Shown here piece after piece: positions 17,750 to 27,836 of a DNA stretch of 64,000 nt; within the stretch, counting starts at the first letter, position 1, and the number at the start of each line of letters is the position of its first letter. This stretch comes from Gimesia maris (lineage in GTDB: Bacteria > Planctomycetota > Planctomycetia > Planctomycetales > Planctomycetaceae). Under the pieces are notes generated by a model, which saw only the letters and a program-made list of their open reading frames with translations, was not told the origin of the DNA and made no database searches. The translations under genes were made by a program, and so were the position numbers. The stretch covers positions 1,074,001 through 1,138,000 of the forward strand of contig NZ_CP042910.1 in assembly GCF_008298035.1 (NCBI RefSeq), given 5' to 3'.

Positions 17750-18682
17750 TCAGTTAAACAGTTGCAGTCGATCCCAGGTCAAGGTGAGTAACAGCAGCGG
17801 GAGATAAATCAGAGAGAACCAGATTAACTGGCGGGCGGTCTGGCGTGTTTCGTTTCGCAGGAAACGAATCGAGAAGGCAAGGTAGCCAATTCCCAGGACC
17901 AGCGCGACCACAGAGTAAAACGTCCCTGTCAGGGAAACATATTGAGGCAGCAGACTGACGGGGATCAGAGCGACCGCATAAATCACACACATCCAGCCGA
18001 TTATGCGTGGTGCCGGATCTGCGGCGGGCAGCATTTTCAAACCTGCCTGGTGGTATTGATGACGGTACAGCCAGGCAATCGCCAGAAAGTGCGGGAACTG
18101 CCAGAAGAACATGATGGCAAAAATCGCGAAGGAAGAGGTATTCAGATTGCCTCCCGCAGCCGTCCAGCCCAGGATGGGAGGCATGGCGCCGGGGATGGCA
18201 CCGATGGTGGTGCAAAGTGAGGTCACCCGTTTAAGGGGTGTGTAAACCAGCACGTAGAGCACCAGGGTCATCATCGCTAAAAAGGCAGTCAGCAGGTTGA
18301 CCATGGTTGCCAGGTAAAAAATACCGGTCAGCGCGGCACCAATACCGAATACCAGAACCTCGGGCAATGAGATTTTCCCGGCAGGCAGCGGGCGATTGGC
18401 CGTGCGGGGCATCAAGGCATCACTTTTCATTTCCAGCATCTGATTCAGCGAGTTGCAGCCGACGGCAACCAGACCGATTCCCAGCAGGGCATGGATTAAA
18501 GGCAGCAGGGACCAGGAATGGGCGGAGGCCAGTGTATAACCTAATGCCACCGAGATCAGAGCCATCGTCGAAATTCTCGGTTTGATGAGTTCGAGGTAAT
18601 CGCCTAACCGGGCCAGGCTGACAGGTTTGGCGGCGGTTTTCGATTCTTCGACAGCGATGTAAGATTGTTGAGTTGTAGACAT
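17750..18682 (-). CDS. ctaB: Protoheme IX farnesyltransferase (heme O synthase)
   Basis: 310-residue UbiA-family membrane prenyltransferase that adds a farnesyl tail to heme B to make heme O, the precursor of heme A. About nine membrane helices. The first prenyl-diphosphate-binding motif reads N80-x3-E84-x3-D88 instead of the usual N-x3-D-x3-D, followed by the expected RTANRPLP. The second motif region lies near RIIGWMCVIYAVAL. The start was placed at the ATG 18682, which directly follows the ctaA stop (TGA-A-ATG) with a GAAGG site upstream; an upstream ATG at 18703 would overlap ctaA. It is co-operonic with ctaA and the oxidase subunits. Confidence 0.93.
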   Translation of the reverse strand: MSTTQQSYIAVEESKTAAKPVSLARLGDYLELIKPRISTMALISVALGYTLASAHSWSLLPLIHALLGIGLVAVGCNSLNQMLEMKSDALMPRTANRPLPAGKISLPEVLVFGIGAALTGIFYLATMVNLLTAFLAMMTLVLYVLVYTPLKRVTSLCTTIGAIPGAMPPILGWTAAGGNLNTSSFAIFAIMFFWQFPHFLAIAWLYRHQYHQAGLKMLPAADPAPRIIGWMCVIYAVALIPVSLLPQYVSLTGTFYSVVALVLGIGYLAFSIRFLRNETRQTARQLIWFSLIYLPLLLLTLTWDRLQLFN

Positions 18683-18683
18683 T

Positions 18684-19643
18684 TCAAACGTTACCTTCGG
18701 CATTCGGTAAGGAATCAGTAGCAGAGAGAGATTGCTCTGACGATCTGTTTTTATTTAATTGATGGAGTCGAAAGACACGGACCGAATACAGGGCCGTGGT
18801 CATAAGTAACAGGATACCCGCAATCAGGTGTGTGGTGCGAAACAACGACTGTTGCAGGGAACCGGGTTCTCCAACGATCCCGGCAGCAGGAAGCCCAAAT
18901 CGTGTCAGCCAGGCACCAATGCCGAGCATGATCTGGAAAATACCGAGATGCAGCATGCCCATCGCCGGTCGTTTCAACCATTTGATACCTGTTTTGCGAG
19001 CACTGCGAAATTCAATGATCACAAAGATCAAAACCACAATCGCAAAGCTCATGTGAGGATGCAGTCCCATTTTGAAGTGGCTGAGGAATCCTCCCAGGAA
19101 ATACTGAAAGAGGACGAGCAGCGGCACTGTGATTGCCAGGCGGCGACCATATCCAGCAGCAAGTTCAGGGGGATTATTGCTGTTTTCGATCCAGCGTTTG
19201 CCTGTGGCCATGGTCAGGAATGACATCAGGGTAAACACGCAGGCGGCAAACAAGCCGTGTGCCATTGCCAGAGCTTTGCTGTTTTCAGTAACTCGGGTAC
19301 CCCCCAGAATTCCCTGGATAATCACACAGACCAGCACGGCGATTGCGACATTGCGAATCCATTTTTGTGATTCGACTTTAAAGGCCACTATGACCAGTAT
19401 GATGGATAAGAAGCCGACCAGCGTTCCCAGGAGTCGATGCACATGCTCGAAAAATTTATCCGTAGGGAGACCGAACACAGGATACGTAAACATATTTTGT
19501 CCGTCGGAACTCGGCCAGCCATCTACTGCCATGCCATAGTCCTTGGTGGTCACATGCCCGCCCATAATCATCAGAGGCAGCGTGGCGATTGCAGTCGCCA
19601 GGGCCAGTCTGAAAAGCCAGGGATGATACTGTTGCTGGTTCAT
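18684..19643 (-). CDS. ctaA: Heme A synthase (COX15/CtaA family)
   Basis: 319-residue membrane protein that oxidises the C8 methyl group of heme O to make heme A for the terminal oxidase. About eight helices. Family features: the MIMGGHVTTKDYGMAVDGWP segment after helix 1, EHVHRLLGTLVGF with the conserved heme-ligand His, AMAHGLFA and later FRTTHLIAGILL. It ends one base before the ctaB start chosen here and begins 28 bp after the end of the subunit I gene. Confidence 0.94.
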   Translation of the reverse strand: MNQQQYHPWLFRLALATAIATLPLMIMGGHVTTKDYGMAVDGWPSSDGQNMFTYPVFGLPTDKFFEHVHRLLGTLVGFLSIILVIVAFKVESQKWIRNVAIAVLVCVIIQGILGGTRVTENSKALAMAHGLFAACVFTLMSFLTMATGKRWIENSNNPPELAAGYGRRLAITVPLLVLFQYFLGGFLSHFKMGLHPHMSFAIVVLIFVIIEFRSARKTGIKWLKRPAMGMLHLGIFQIMLGIGAWLTRFGLPAAGIVGEPGSLQQSLFRTTHLIAGILLLMTTALYSVRVFRLHQLNKNRSSEQSLSATDSLPNAEGNV

Positions 19644-19671
19644 TGGGATAACTTTTGGTTAACGTTTCAAT

Positions 19672-21492
19672 TTACACTGAGGTTTCGGTATCGGTAGACG
19701 TGTGATTTGCCGGCGGCTCACATTTCTGTTCTGTCTGCATCAGAAAATCTTTATCGCCATTCACGACGGCATATTCATTGGGTCCGTGATAGACCATCGG
19801 TACAAAATCGAAGTTTCCATGTCCTGGAGGGGACGGAGCCGCCCATTCCAGCGTCGTCGCATTCCAGGGATTTCGACCTGCTTTGGGGCCAAAGAACATG
19901 CTGTAGAAGATGTTGATGAACAGCAGGATCTGGGCAGCACCCATGATGATGGCAGAAATGGTCATGAACTGATTCATCGGCAGCAGGTGCTCGAGGTAAC
20001 CGTGCAGGTAAGGGTCGGCATAGCGGCGGGGCATGCCCTGCATTCCCAGGAAGTGCATCGGGAAAAATGTGCCGTTGGCACCGATGAAAGTCAGCACGAA
20101 GTGCGTTTTACCCAGTTTTTCATTCATCATCCGGCCGAACATTTTCGGGAACCAGAACTGGATTCCGGCGAAGACACCAAACAGGGTGGCACCGAACAGA
20201 ATGTAATGGAAGTGGGCGACAATGAAGTAGGTGTCATGGAAATAGACGTCCACGGGGACAGCCGCCATGAAGATACCGCTGAGCCCGCCGACGATAAACA
20301 TTGAAAGGAAGGCAATGCAGTTCAGCGTGACCGTATTGAATTCCAGCTTCCCACCCCAGATCGTTGCGGTCCAGTTGAAGGTTTTGATTGCGGAGGGGAG
20401 CGCGATCATCATGGTGGAGACCATGAACGCCATCCCGACGGCAGGGTTCATGCCGCTGGTAAACATGTGGTGCCCCCAGACGATGAATCCGAGGCTGGCG
20501 ATGGCAGACATGGAGAAGACCATCGGCTTATAACCGAACAGCGGTTTCCGACACATGCAGCTCAGCATGTCGGACACCATACCCATAATCGGGAGCAGCA
20601 TAATATAAACCGCGGGATGAGAGTAAAACCAGAACAGGTGCTGCCAGAGTAAAGGCTGTCCGCCTCCCACCGTAGGCGCGGCGTTATTGATGACCAGTCC
20701 GGAAGGATAGAAGAAACAGGTTCCGAATAATCGGTCGGCAACCTGCATGAATCCGCCGGCGGTCAGAACGGGAAGTGCAAACGCCTGCAGAATGGCCGTG
20801 ATAAACAGTCCCCAGATGGTCATGGGCAACCGAAAGAAGGTCATGCCGGGAGCACGCATATTGATGATGGTCGTCATGTAGTTGATTGAGCCCATCATTG
20901 AAGAGAACCCGACAAAGGTCACTCCCAGCAGCCAGTATGTCTGCGCGGTTCCCGAGCCCGGGGCCGCTTGCGCCAGATCAGCGAGTACCGGGTACGAGGT
21001 CCAGCCTGCTGCCGGACCGCCTGCGTACTTGAAACTCATGCCGAAGCAGGCGATTGCCGGCCACATGAACCAGTAACTCAACATGTTCAGTTTGGGAAAT
21101 GCCATATCATCCGCGCCAATCATCAGCGGGATCAGAAAGTTTCCGAACATCCCTGCGAGGATGGGGATGATCACCAGGAAGATCATCACGGTGGCATGCA
21201 TGGTAAACAGCATCGTGTAAAATTCCGGTGAGATCTGTCCGCCTTCCGCGGCAAACAGCCATGGCCCGACAATCGGCATCGATTCCCAGGGGAACGCCAG
21301 CTGCCAGCGGACTGCCAGGGCAAGTGCACCGCCGACAATCATCATCAGCAATGTGGTAAACAGGAACTGGATCGCGATGATTTTATGGTCAGTTGAAAAA
21401 ATGTACTTCGTGATGAAGTTTCCCGGCCCGTGATGCTCCTGGGGAGTCAGAATCGGTTGCAGTCCGGTGGGGGAGGGATTCAAAACACTCAT
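19672..21492 (-). CDS. ctaD: Cytochrome c oxidase subunit I (A2-type heme-copper oxidase)
   Basis: 606-residue catalytic subunit of the terminal oxidase, reducing O2 to water and pumping protons. Twelve helices expected. Ligands are visible: H99 (heme a), H292 and the H341-H342 pair (CuB), H427 (heme a3) and H429 (heme a), with the cross-linked tyrosine at Y296. The helix VI motif is Y-S-H-P-A-V-Y: Ala replaces the Glu of the HPEVY motif, and the Tyr-Ser pair before the His identifies the A2 subclass, in which YS takes over the D-channel role. Its start overlaps the stop of ctaC by one base (TAATG), indicating coupled translation. The C-terminus is a polar tail. Confidence 0.96.
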   Translation of the reverse strand: MSVLNPSPTGLQPILTPQEHHGPGNFITKYIFSTDHKIIAIQFLFTTLLMMIVGGALALAVRWQLAFPWESMPIVGPWLFAAEGGQISPEFYTMLFTMHATVMIFLVIIPILAGMFGNFLIPLMIGADDMAFPKLNMLSYWFMWPAIACFGMSFKYAGGPAAGWTSYPVLADLAQAAPGSGTAQTYWLLGVTFVGFSSMMGSINYMTTIINMRAPGMTFFRLPMTIWGLFITAILQAFALPVLTAGGFMQVADRLFGTCFFYPSGLVINNAAPTVGGGQPLLWQHLFWFYSHPAVYIMLLPIMGMVSDMLSCMCRKPLFGYKPMVFSMSAIASLGFIVWGHHMFTSGMNPAVGMAFMVSTMMIALPSAIKTFNWTATIWGGKLEFNTVTLNCIAFLSMFIVGGLSGIFMAAVPVDVYFHDTYFIVAHFHYILFGATLFGVFAGIQFWFPKMFGRMMNEKLGKTHFVLTFIGANGTFFPMHFLGMQGMPRRYADPYLHGYLEHLLPMNQFMTISAIIMGAAQILLFINIFYSMFFGPKAGRNPWNATTLEWAAPSPPGHGNFDFVPMVYHGPNEYAVVNGDKDFLMQTEQKCEPPANHTSTDTETSV

Positions 21493-22325
21493 TACTCGGC
21501 GGCCTCACTCTCTGAGCCGTTTTCGTTGGCGGCAATTTTTCCCAGTCCATCATAGGATTGCTGCTGGGTCAGGTTTTTCAGATAAGCCTGGTATTCTGCT
21601 TCGGGTTGCACGATCACGTGGGCTTTCATTTTGTAATGGCCCCAGCCACACAGTTCCGCACAGACCAGATCGTAAACGCCGGGCTTGTTGGCTTCGAACC
21701 AGACGGGAATCTGCAGGCCGGGCAGGGCATCCTGTTTGATCCGCAAAGCGGGCAGGAAGAACGAGTGCTGCACATCGTCGCTGCGCAGCTGGATCAGTAC
21801 CGGTTTGCCGAAGGGGACGTGCAGTTCATTGACGGTATAAAGGTCATCGGGCTGTGGTTTGGGCTGAAGTTGTTTCCCGATGGCAGGATAACGGAAACGC
21901 CATTCAAACTGGCGCGCGGTGACTTCTGCCAGGGGATCTTTGACAGCGGCTTCCGGGTAGTGATTTTTAAAGCGAAAGTCCGCCCAGAGGTTCATCTGGT
22001 AGAGGGCCAGAAATAACAGGATGGCACCGGGGATGATACTCCAGATGAGTTCCAGTTTATGGTTACCGTGTATGTACTGGGCTCGCTCATCACGATTATT
22101 GGCACTACGCCAGAGAGCATAGACAAGGACTGCCTGCGTACCGACGAACACAAGTGCCGTGATGGCCAGAATTAAATAAAACAGGCTATCGATACGGATT
22201 CCCAGGTTACTGGCGGCTTGCGCATTGTCGTAGGGAAAAGACCAGCCAATCAATGGAGCTGCCGCGCAGGACACGACTGCGGCAACAGGCCAGAACAGAA
22301 AAAATAAACACCATCCTTTACCCAC
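21492..22325 (-). CDS. ctaC: Cytochrome c oxidase subunit II
   Basis: 277 residues. The CuA site is complete: H187, C221-x-E223-x-C225, H229 and M232 in CAELCGWGHYKM. Two membrane helices (residues about 47-72 and 92-112) precede the periplasmic cupredoxin domain. The N-terminus ends in V-V-S-C20, a possible lipobox, so the protein may be lipid-anchored after cleavage. No C-x-x-C-H is present, so unlike caa3 oxidases no cytochrome c domain is fused; the separate diheme cytochrome c encoded just upstream probably supplies electrons. The next gene, ctaD, overlaps its stop codon. Confidence 0.95.
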   Translation of the reverse strand: MGKGWCLFFLFWPVAAVVSCAAAPLIGWSFPYDNAQAASNLGIRIDSLFYLILAITALVFVGTQAVLVYALWRSANNRDERAQYIHGNHKLELIWSIIPGAILLFLALYQMNLWADFRFKNHYPEAAVKDPLAEVTARQFEWRFRYPAIGKQLQPKPQPDDLYTVNELHVPFGKPVLIQLRSDDVQHSFFLPALRIKQDALPGLQIPVWFEANKPGVYDLVCAELCGWGHYKMKAHVIVQPEAEYQAYLKNLTQQQSYDGLGKIAANENGSESEAAE

Positions 22326-22418
22326 GAAAGGTCTCCCGTTTGGTCTTTGATTGAGAATTCAATTGGTTGTCTTAAATGAGTTCAGATACAAAATAGTCAG
22401 CAACACGGATCGAAGTGA

Positions 22419-23771
22419 TTACTTGCTGTAAGGCAGGCTCATCACATAGTTGACCAGATCCCAGCGTTCTTCATCTGTCAACGCAGAGGGGCCAAAGGCT
22501 GGCATCGGCGTACCCTTGATGCCGGCAAAGATCCGCCGATAAATGTCGATCGGTCGGCGTCCACCACGATAAATACCACGGTGCAGATCCCGGGGGGGCA
22601 GCTGATTTCCCCAGATATCATGCAGTCCGCGATTGGGATATTTTTCATTGGTAACCGGGTTGGTCCAGAAGTCCTGTGTGGCAGACCCGTTGCCGCGTCC
22701 CTGGGGACCATGGCAGGTAGCGCACTTGGTTTTATCGCTGAGGTACAGTTTACGTCCCCGTTCGCGGGATTCCGGTGAGTCTGGCACACGGGGAGACTCA
22801 GGGATCACCAGCGCCTCTTCCAGGTTTGCTTCTTCCCAGGCTTCCGCAACACTGGATGTGGCGAAATCAAGTGTGTCCGGGAAGTCCAGTTCCATGTACT
22901 CTTTGAGTTCTTCATTGACCTCTTCCGGCGTTTCCCCTCCCGCTTCACTGGTTCGTTCGGCAAAGGTCTCCTGGGAATAATCAAGGAACAGTTCGTCGAC
23001 CAGTTTCTTTTCCGTTTCACCGCGAATGGAAAGCCAGATGACATAGTTGACAATCGCAGAGACTTCATCGTTGGTCAGCAGTTTAAAGGAAGGCATGTAC
23101 GTCCCGGCGATTCCTTCTTTGACGGTTCGCTCCAGATCGTGTACCTGTGCTTTATCGGTCGATTTGGTGGACGTGTATTTGTAAATGCCCAAACGAAAAT
23201 CACGAGGGGGAGGATTCAGATAGCGGGACGTCGGACCAGTGCCTTCTCCCGACATACCGTGACAGTGCATGCAATGTCGATTGTAAAGATCGCGGCCAAA
23301 CTGCAGTCGCGTGCATTCGACCAGAAAAGTGTCGCCGGGCTGAGGATCGATTTCCGCAGATTTCTCAACGGCGATGATACCCGTTTCAAAATTGTATTCC
23401 TTGATGCGTGAAATCTGTCCCTGGGCTTTTCCGGAGGTCCACTCCAGGGGCAGTCCCTGAAGTTTGTCATACGCGTTTTCCAGGCCTGTGGTTTGAAAGC
23501 GGATCAGGGGGGCGTCGGCTCCCGTAGATTCGACTGATTTGACCTTGCCTTCCACATCGCCGAATTTCGTGGGCAGGCCTTCAAACTGAGTGAGGGCCAG
23601 TGGATTGCCGAACTCTCTGACCAGCGCCTCTTTGACGGGTTTGGCGGCGGCAGGCATGAGTTCATTGGTCTTCTCGGAGAAGATAAACTCAACCTTGGGC
23701 TGTTCGCACCCCGCGATGGTTATCACCGGGAATAACAGCAACAAAATGAAATCACGATACCCAAATCTCAC
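22419..23771 (-). CDS. Diheme cytochrome c lipoprotein (likely electron donor to the oxidase)
   Basis: 450 residues. Signal peptide with lipobox (IAGC22), so it is anchored in the membrane facing the periplasm. Two class I cytochrome c domains: C167-x2-C170-H171 with likely axial Met226 (YMPSF), and C350-x2-C353-H354 with an axial Met in GTPMPAF near residue 420. An N-terminal region of about 140 residues matches nothing I recognise, and an acidic linker separates the two heme domains. As first gene of the oxidase operon, 93 bp before ctaC, it most likely shuttles electrons to CuA. Confidence 0.9.
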   Translation of the reverse strand: MRFGYRDFILLLLFPVITIAGCEQPKVEFIFSEKTNELMPAAAKPVKEALVREFGNPLALTQFEGLPTKFGDVEGKVKSVESTGADAPLIRFQTTGLENAYDKLQGLPLEWTSGKAQGQISRIKEYNFETGIIAVEKSAEIDPQPGDTFLVECTRLQFGRDLYNRHCMHCHGMSGEGTGPTSRYLNPPPRDFRLGIYKYTSTKSTDKAQVHDLERTVKEGIAGTYMPSFKLLTNDEVSAIVNYVIWLSIRGETEKKLVDELFLDYSQETFAERTSEAGGETPEEVNEELKEYMELDFPDTLDFATSSVAEAWEEANLEEALVIPESPRVPDSPESRERGRKLYLSDKTKCATCHGPQGRGNGSATQDFWTNPVTNEKYPNRGLHDIWGNQLPPRDLHRGIYRGGRRPIDIYRRIFAGIKGTPMPAFGPSALTDEERWDLVNYVMSLPYSK

Positions 23772-24256
23772 GGAAGTGAATCCTCACTCTTTACTTATTC
23801 TGACAGTTGATTGATCGCAGTCTGTCGAGTCCGTTCACCCCCGGAAATTCGAACTGACCCGGGGATTTCTATTTTCCTTATGCCTCAAGCGATGCAGGGA
23901 CGCGGATCAGTCAATTCACTGGAAAAATACGGAGATCAATCTGTTCATGTCTGCAATCGTTTTCTGACAGGTTTGCTTGCGCGGGGTGGGAGGCTTAACA
24001 GCCTGAATACTTAAGTAATTCTGGCAATGCTCAGGCGTTCTGACAACCAGCGTTTCCCTTTAGAAAGCCTTTTCTCACAAGCAGGAAGGCCCCCATCGGT
24101 AAGGTCCCAATCGCGGGAATCACACTTATAATATCGTATTTTCTTTGACTCTCTTTTTCAATCAGCACAGGCTGTCGTTTCACTACAATCCTGAGTAAAC
24201 TGTTTTCACAGAGGCGAACTCTCTGTTTTTTACAGCTACAGTGCGAACAGGATTGA
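23772..24256. other. Intergenic region between divergent oxidase operon and DUF4392 gene
   Basis: About 485 bp; promoters for both directions should lie here but none was assigned with confidence. A 50-codon minus-strand frame at 24031-24183 (GTG start with an AGGA site, one hydrophobic segment with sequence IISVIPAIGTLPMGAFLLV) could be a tiny membrane protein, but without homology I do not call it. Confidence 0.35.
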
Positions 24257-25264
24257 ATGGGCACCTCACAAACAGACATGATCCGGGAATTCGACCGCCT
24301 GATTCGCAGGGATCCGGGAAAACGGGGCCTGATTGATTCCGAAAGCCGGTTTGGACCCCTCTGTCAGGACCATCTGCTGCAGGCCGCCCAGGCCATTGGG
24401 GCCAGTGCATCGCAAGTTGTGATTATCACAGGCTTTTATGTCCCCCGAGCACCGGTTCCTGCTGCCGAAACAGATGGGCCCCCCGGTGCTGTTTTGCTGG
24501 CGTTGATTCTGGAAGCATGTGGCATTGATACATTGGTGGTCACTGATGCGTTGTGTGCCCCTGTGCTGACGGCGACCGTCGATGCCTTCGGTTACGCCCG
24601 CTCCCGGCTTGTGGTTCTGGATCCGGATCAGCCGGGCTGGATTGAATCATTTTTCAGTCGACAGAAAATCAGTCATCTGATTTCCGTGGAGCGAGTAGGC
24701 CCGAGCCACACGATGGATTCCTGGTCGTCTCAGTTTTCTGATCGCAGTATGGATAGGAGCATATTTCAGCAGTGCGTCCCGCAGGCACATTTTGACCGCT
24801 GTCACAATATGCGCGGAGAAATCATCGATTCTTTTACGGCCCCTTTACATCAGCTGTTTGAGCGACTGTCTGAGTTTTTCCCAGCCGCGATTACAATCGG
24901 TATTGGCGACGGGGGAAACGAGATTGGAATGGGCAGCATTGCTTGGGAAGAACTGGATCGCCGCATTGCTTCGGAATTTTCCAGCCTGATTCCCTGTCGC
25001 ATTGCGACCGACTGGAACATCGTTGCCGGAACCAGTAACTGGGGGGCTTCGGCACTAGCGGCAGCGGTCGCGTTATTACATGATCAGACGCGCATTCTGT
25101 TTGACTGGCAGCGGGATGAGCAGTTGAAAGTCCTCGAATTCATGGTTCAGGAAGCCCACGCCGTCGATGGGATTACAAAACAGCGGGAACCGACCGTAGA
25201 TGGACTGCCGTTCCTTACGTATATGCAGCCCTGGGAAGGAATCCTGTCAATTCTGACTCGCTGA
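24257..25264 (+). CDS. DUF4392 / D-glutamate cyclase-like protein
   Basis: 335 residues matching the DUF4392 domain, whose vertebrate relative (DGLUCY C-terminal part) converts D-glutamate to 5-oxo-D-proline. Visible family marks are the N-terminal IRRDPGKRGL, the ITGFYVPRA segment near residue 60, and the glycine-rich GIGDGGNEIGMG near residue 217. No signal peptide or membrane segment, so cytoplasmic. A role in D-glutamate turnover (for example from peptidoglycan) is inferred from the family. AGGATTG precedes the start. It is divergent from the oxidase operon. Confidence 0.8.
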   Translation: MGTSQTDMIREFDRLIRRDPGKRGLIDSESRFGPLCQDHLLQAAQAIGASASQVVIITGFYVPRAPVPAAETDGPPGAVLLALILEACGIDTLVVTDALCAPVLTATVDAFGYARSRLVVLDPDQPGWIESFFSRQKISHLISVERVGPSHTMDSWSSQFSDRSMDRSIFQQCVPQAHFDRCHNMRGEIIDSFTAPLHQLFERLSEFFPAAITIGIGDGGNEIGMGSIAWEELDRRIASEFSSLIPCRIATDWNIVAGTSNWGASALAAAVALLHDQTRILFDWQRDEQLKVLEFMVQEAHAVDGITKQREPTVDGLPFLTYMQPWEGILSILTR

Positions 25265-25420
25265 TTTCCCGTTTTTTGCGTAAGACATCCGGGGAAACTC
25301 CTTCCCGCAGGCTCGAAATGACTTGCAATCTGACTTGTTTTACCGGTTAAAATGGGTTTCTGAACCTGTTTTAAAAACTGCTCGCCTCTCTTCTCGTGTC
25401 CTCAACAGAAACGAACTTGG

Positions 25421-27826
25421 ATGAACCTCATGAAAATCAGCGTGCTCCGTTCTCACGAAAAGGCCCTCCTGAGACTGATGTGTCTGGCTCTGTTTTTGTG
25501 TTCAACCTCCCTGCTGCAGGCCCAGATCGTCAGTAATGACAAGTTCAAACAGGAAGATAAATTTCGGCAACTGGAAGAAACGTTACCTACCCCGAATGAG
25601 TTTCGCACGGCTTCCGGCGCACCGGGAGAAAAATATTGGCAGCAGGAAGTCGATTATGAAATTGATGTGGAGCTGGATGACAAGCTGCAGAAGATTATCG
25701 GGACGGAAAAAGTCACTTACACCAATAAGTCACCCGACAAGCTGAATTATCTCTGGATGCAGCTGGATACCAATATTCTGTCGTTCGATTCTGATGCACA
25801 TCTGACTGATACCAGCTCTCATCTGGGAAAAGTCGGTTATAAAACGATGCAGCAACTGATGGCGAAAGAAACCTTTGATGGCAGAATGAAGATTTCGGCG
25901 GTCCGGGATGAGCAGGGCGATCCTCTCCCTTTTCAGATCATCAAAACCATGATGCGGATTGATTTGAACGGGTCGTTGAGCAGTGGTCAGAGTATGACGT
26001 TTTCGGTGGACTGGAGTTATCTGATCAATGATTCCCAAAGTCGCCCCGCGCGAACCGGCTATGAGTATTTCGAGGAAGATAAGAATTTTCTGTATGAGAT
26101 AGCCCACTGGTACCCGCGCATGGCGGCCTACACGGATAACACCGGCTGGCAGCACAAGCAGTTCCTGGGGCGTGGCGAGTTCACTCTGGAATTCGGGTCT
26201 TTTCTGGTGAAGATTACGGCGCCGGCAGATCACGTTGTGGCAGCGACGGGGGAACTGCAGAACCCGGAAAAAGTCCTGACTGAAACACAGCAGAAACGAT
26301 TGGAACAGGCTAAGACGGCGGAGAAACCGATGTTTATCATCACGCCGGAAGAAGCAAAGAAAAATGAAGCGTCCCGTTCGAAAGAAAAAAAGACCTGGAT
26401 CTTCATGGCGCCGTTCGTCCGTGATTTTGCTTTCGCCAGTTCTCGAAAATTCATCTGGGATGCCCAGGGACATCAGTTGCAAGGGAAAGACAAACCGGTG
26501 ATGGCGATGTCGTATTACCCGAATGAAGGGGAGCCTCTCTGGAGCAGGTATTCGACGCATGCCATCATTCATACCCTGGATGTCTTCTCGAAGTACACCT
26601 TTCCGTATCCCTACCCGGTGGCGATTTCAGTCAATGGACCGGTGGGTGGCATGGAATACCCGATGATCTGCTTTAACGGCCCTCGGCCCGAAAAAGATGG
26701 AACCTATTCCAAGCGGACCAAGTATGGTTTGATTTCTGTGATCATTCACGAAGTGGGCCATAATTACTTTCCGATGATTGTTAACAGTGACGAACGCCAG
26801 TGGACCTGGATGGATGAAGGGATTACCACGTTTCTGCAGTTTTTAACGGAACAGGAATGGGAGCCCGATTATCCTTCGCGGCGGGGAGAGCCCCGGGACA
26901 TCGTCGGTTATATGAAGGGGGACTATCAGGTTCCCATCATGACCAACTCGGAATCGATTCTACAGTTCGGCAATAATGCCTACGGTAAGCCGGCAACCGC
27001 TCTGAATGTATTGCGGGAAACGGTACTTGGACGGGAACTGTTCGATTACGCGTTCAAGGAATATTCCCGACGCTGGATGTTCAAACGCCCGACACCTGCT
27101 GATTTTTTCCGCACGATGGAAGACGCCTCAGGCGTCGATCTGGACTGGTTCTGGCGCGGCTGGTTCTACACCACCGATCACACCGATCTGGCGGTAGAGA
27201 ATGTCAGGCAGTTTCTGCTGGAGACCGGTGATCCCTATGTCGACAAAGTCCGTCGCAAGAAAGAACGGGATGAAGAACCGGAGTCTCTGTCTGATATCCG
27301 TAATAAGAGTCTGCCGAAACGGACAGAAAAATTTCCCGAGCTCAAAGACTTCTACAACGAATACGACGACCTGGACGTGACCGACGCGGATCGAAAGAAA
27401 TTCGAGGATCAACTGAAAGAACTGAAGGCGGATGAGAAAAAACTCCTGGAAACACAGAAGTACTTTTATCTTATCGATCTCAAAAACCAGGGAGGGCTGG
27501 TGATGCCGGTGATCCTGAAACTGACTTTTGATGATGACAGCTCTGAGATGCTGCGGATACCTGCGGAAATCTGGAGGCTGAATAACAAAAGCGTTTCCAA
27601 ACTGATCTTAACGGAGAAGCCTCTGAAAAACCTTATACTGGACCCTCATCGGGAGACTGCGGATACTCAGCTGTCCAACAATGAATTTCCCCGGACAATC
27701 AGCAAATCCTATTTCCAGCTGGAAAAATCGAAAAAGTCGAAGAACGAGATGCAGAAGCGCGAGGAGGAACAGAAAAAGGCAACCGAGAAGGACAAACCTA
27801 AAAAGGAATCTGAAAAGAAGGAGTGA
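25421..27826 (+). CDS. Secreted M1-family (gluzincin) metallopeptidase
   Basis: 801 residues. A signal peptide (about residues 1-35, cleaving near LLQAQ) suggests export. The zinc site is H443-E444-x2-H447 with E466 nineteen residues later, the HExxH-x18-E pattern of M1 peptidases. The exopeptidase-type Gly-rich motif is present as GPVGGMEYP near residue 408. The catalytic domain ends near residue 590. A charged region follows, and the C-terminus is a Lys/Glu-rich tail (from about residue 770) with coiled-coil character. Likely a periplasmic or surface aminopeptidase. A second in-frame ATG three codons in is an alternative start. Confidence 0.9.
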   Translation: MNLMKISVLRSHEKALLRLMCLALFLCSTSLLQAQIVSNDKFKQEDKFRQLEETLPTPNEFRTASGAPGEKYWQQEVDYEIDVELDDKLQKIIGTEKVTYTNKSPDKLNYLWMQLDTNILSFDSDAHLTDTSSHLGKVGYKTMQQLMAKETFDGRMKISAVRDEQGDPLPFQIIKTMMRIDLNGSLSSGQSMTFSVDWSYLINDSQSRPARTGYEYFEEDKNFLYEIAHWYPRMAAYTDNTGWQHKQFLGRGEFTLEFGSFLVKITAPADHVVAATGELQNPEKVLTETQQKRLEQAKTAEKPMFIITPEEAKKNEASRSKEKKTWIFMAPFVRDFAFASSRKFIWDAQGHQLQGKDKPVMAMSYYPNEGEPLWSRYSTHAIIHTLDVFSKYTFPYPYPVAISVNGPVGGMEYPMICFNGPRPEKDGTYSKRTKYGLISVIIHEVGHNYFPMIVNSDERQWTWMDEGITTFLQFLTEQEWEPDYPSRRGEPRDIVGYMKGDYQVPIMTNSESILQFGNNAYGKPATALNVLRETVLGRELFDYAFKEYSRRWMFKRPTPADFFRTMEDASGVDLDWFWRGWFYTTDHTDLAVENVRQFLLETGDPYVDKVRRKKERDEEPESLSDIRNKSLPKRTEKFPELKDFYNEYDDLDVTDADRKKFEDQLKELKADEKKLLETQKYFYLIDLKNQGGLVMPVILKLTFDDDSSEMLRIPAEIWRLNNKSVSKLILTEKPLKNLILDPHRETADTQLSNNEFPRTISKSYFQLEKSKKSKNEMQKREEEQKKATEKDKPKKESEKKE

Positions 27827-27836
27827 TGGTGACACA

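Noticed and set aside
24031-24183. Tiny minus-strand membrane protein
   Set aside because: One plausible start and helix, but too short and without recognisable homology to call.
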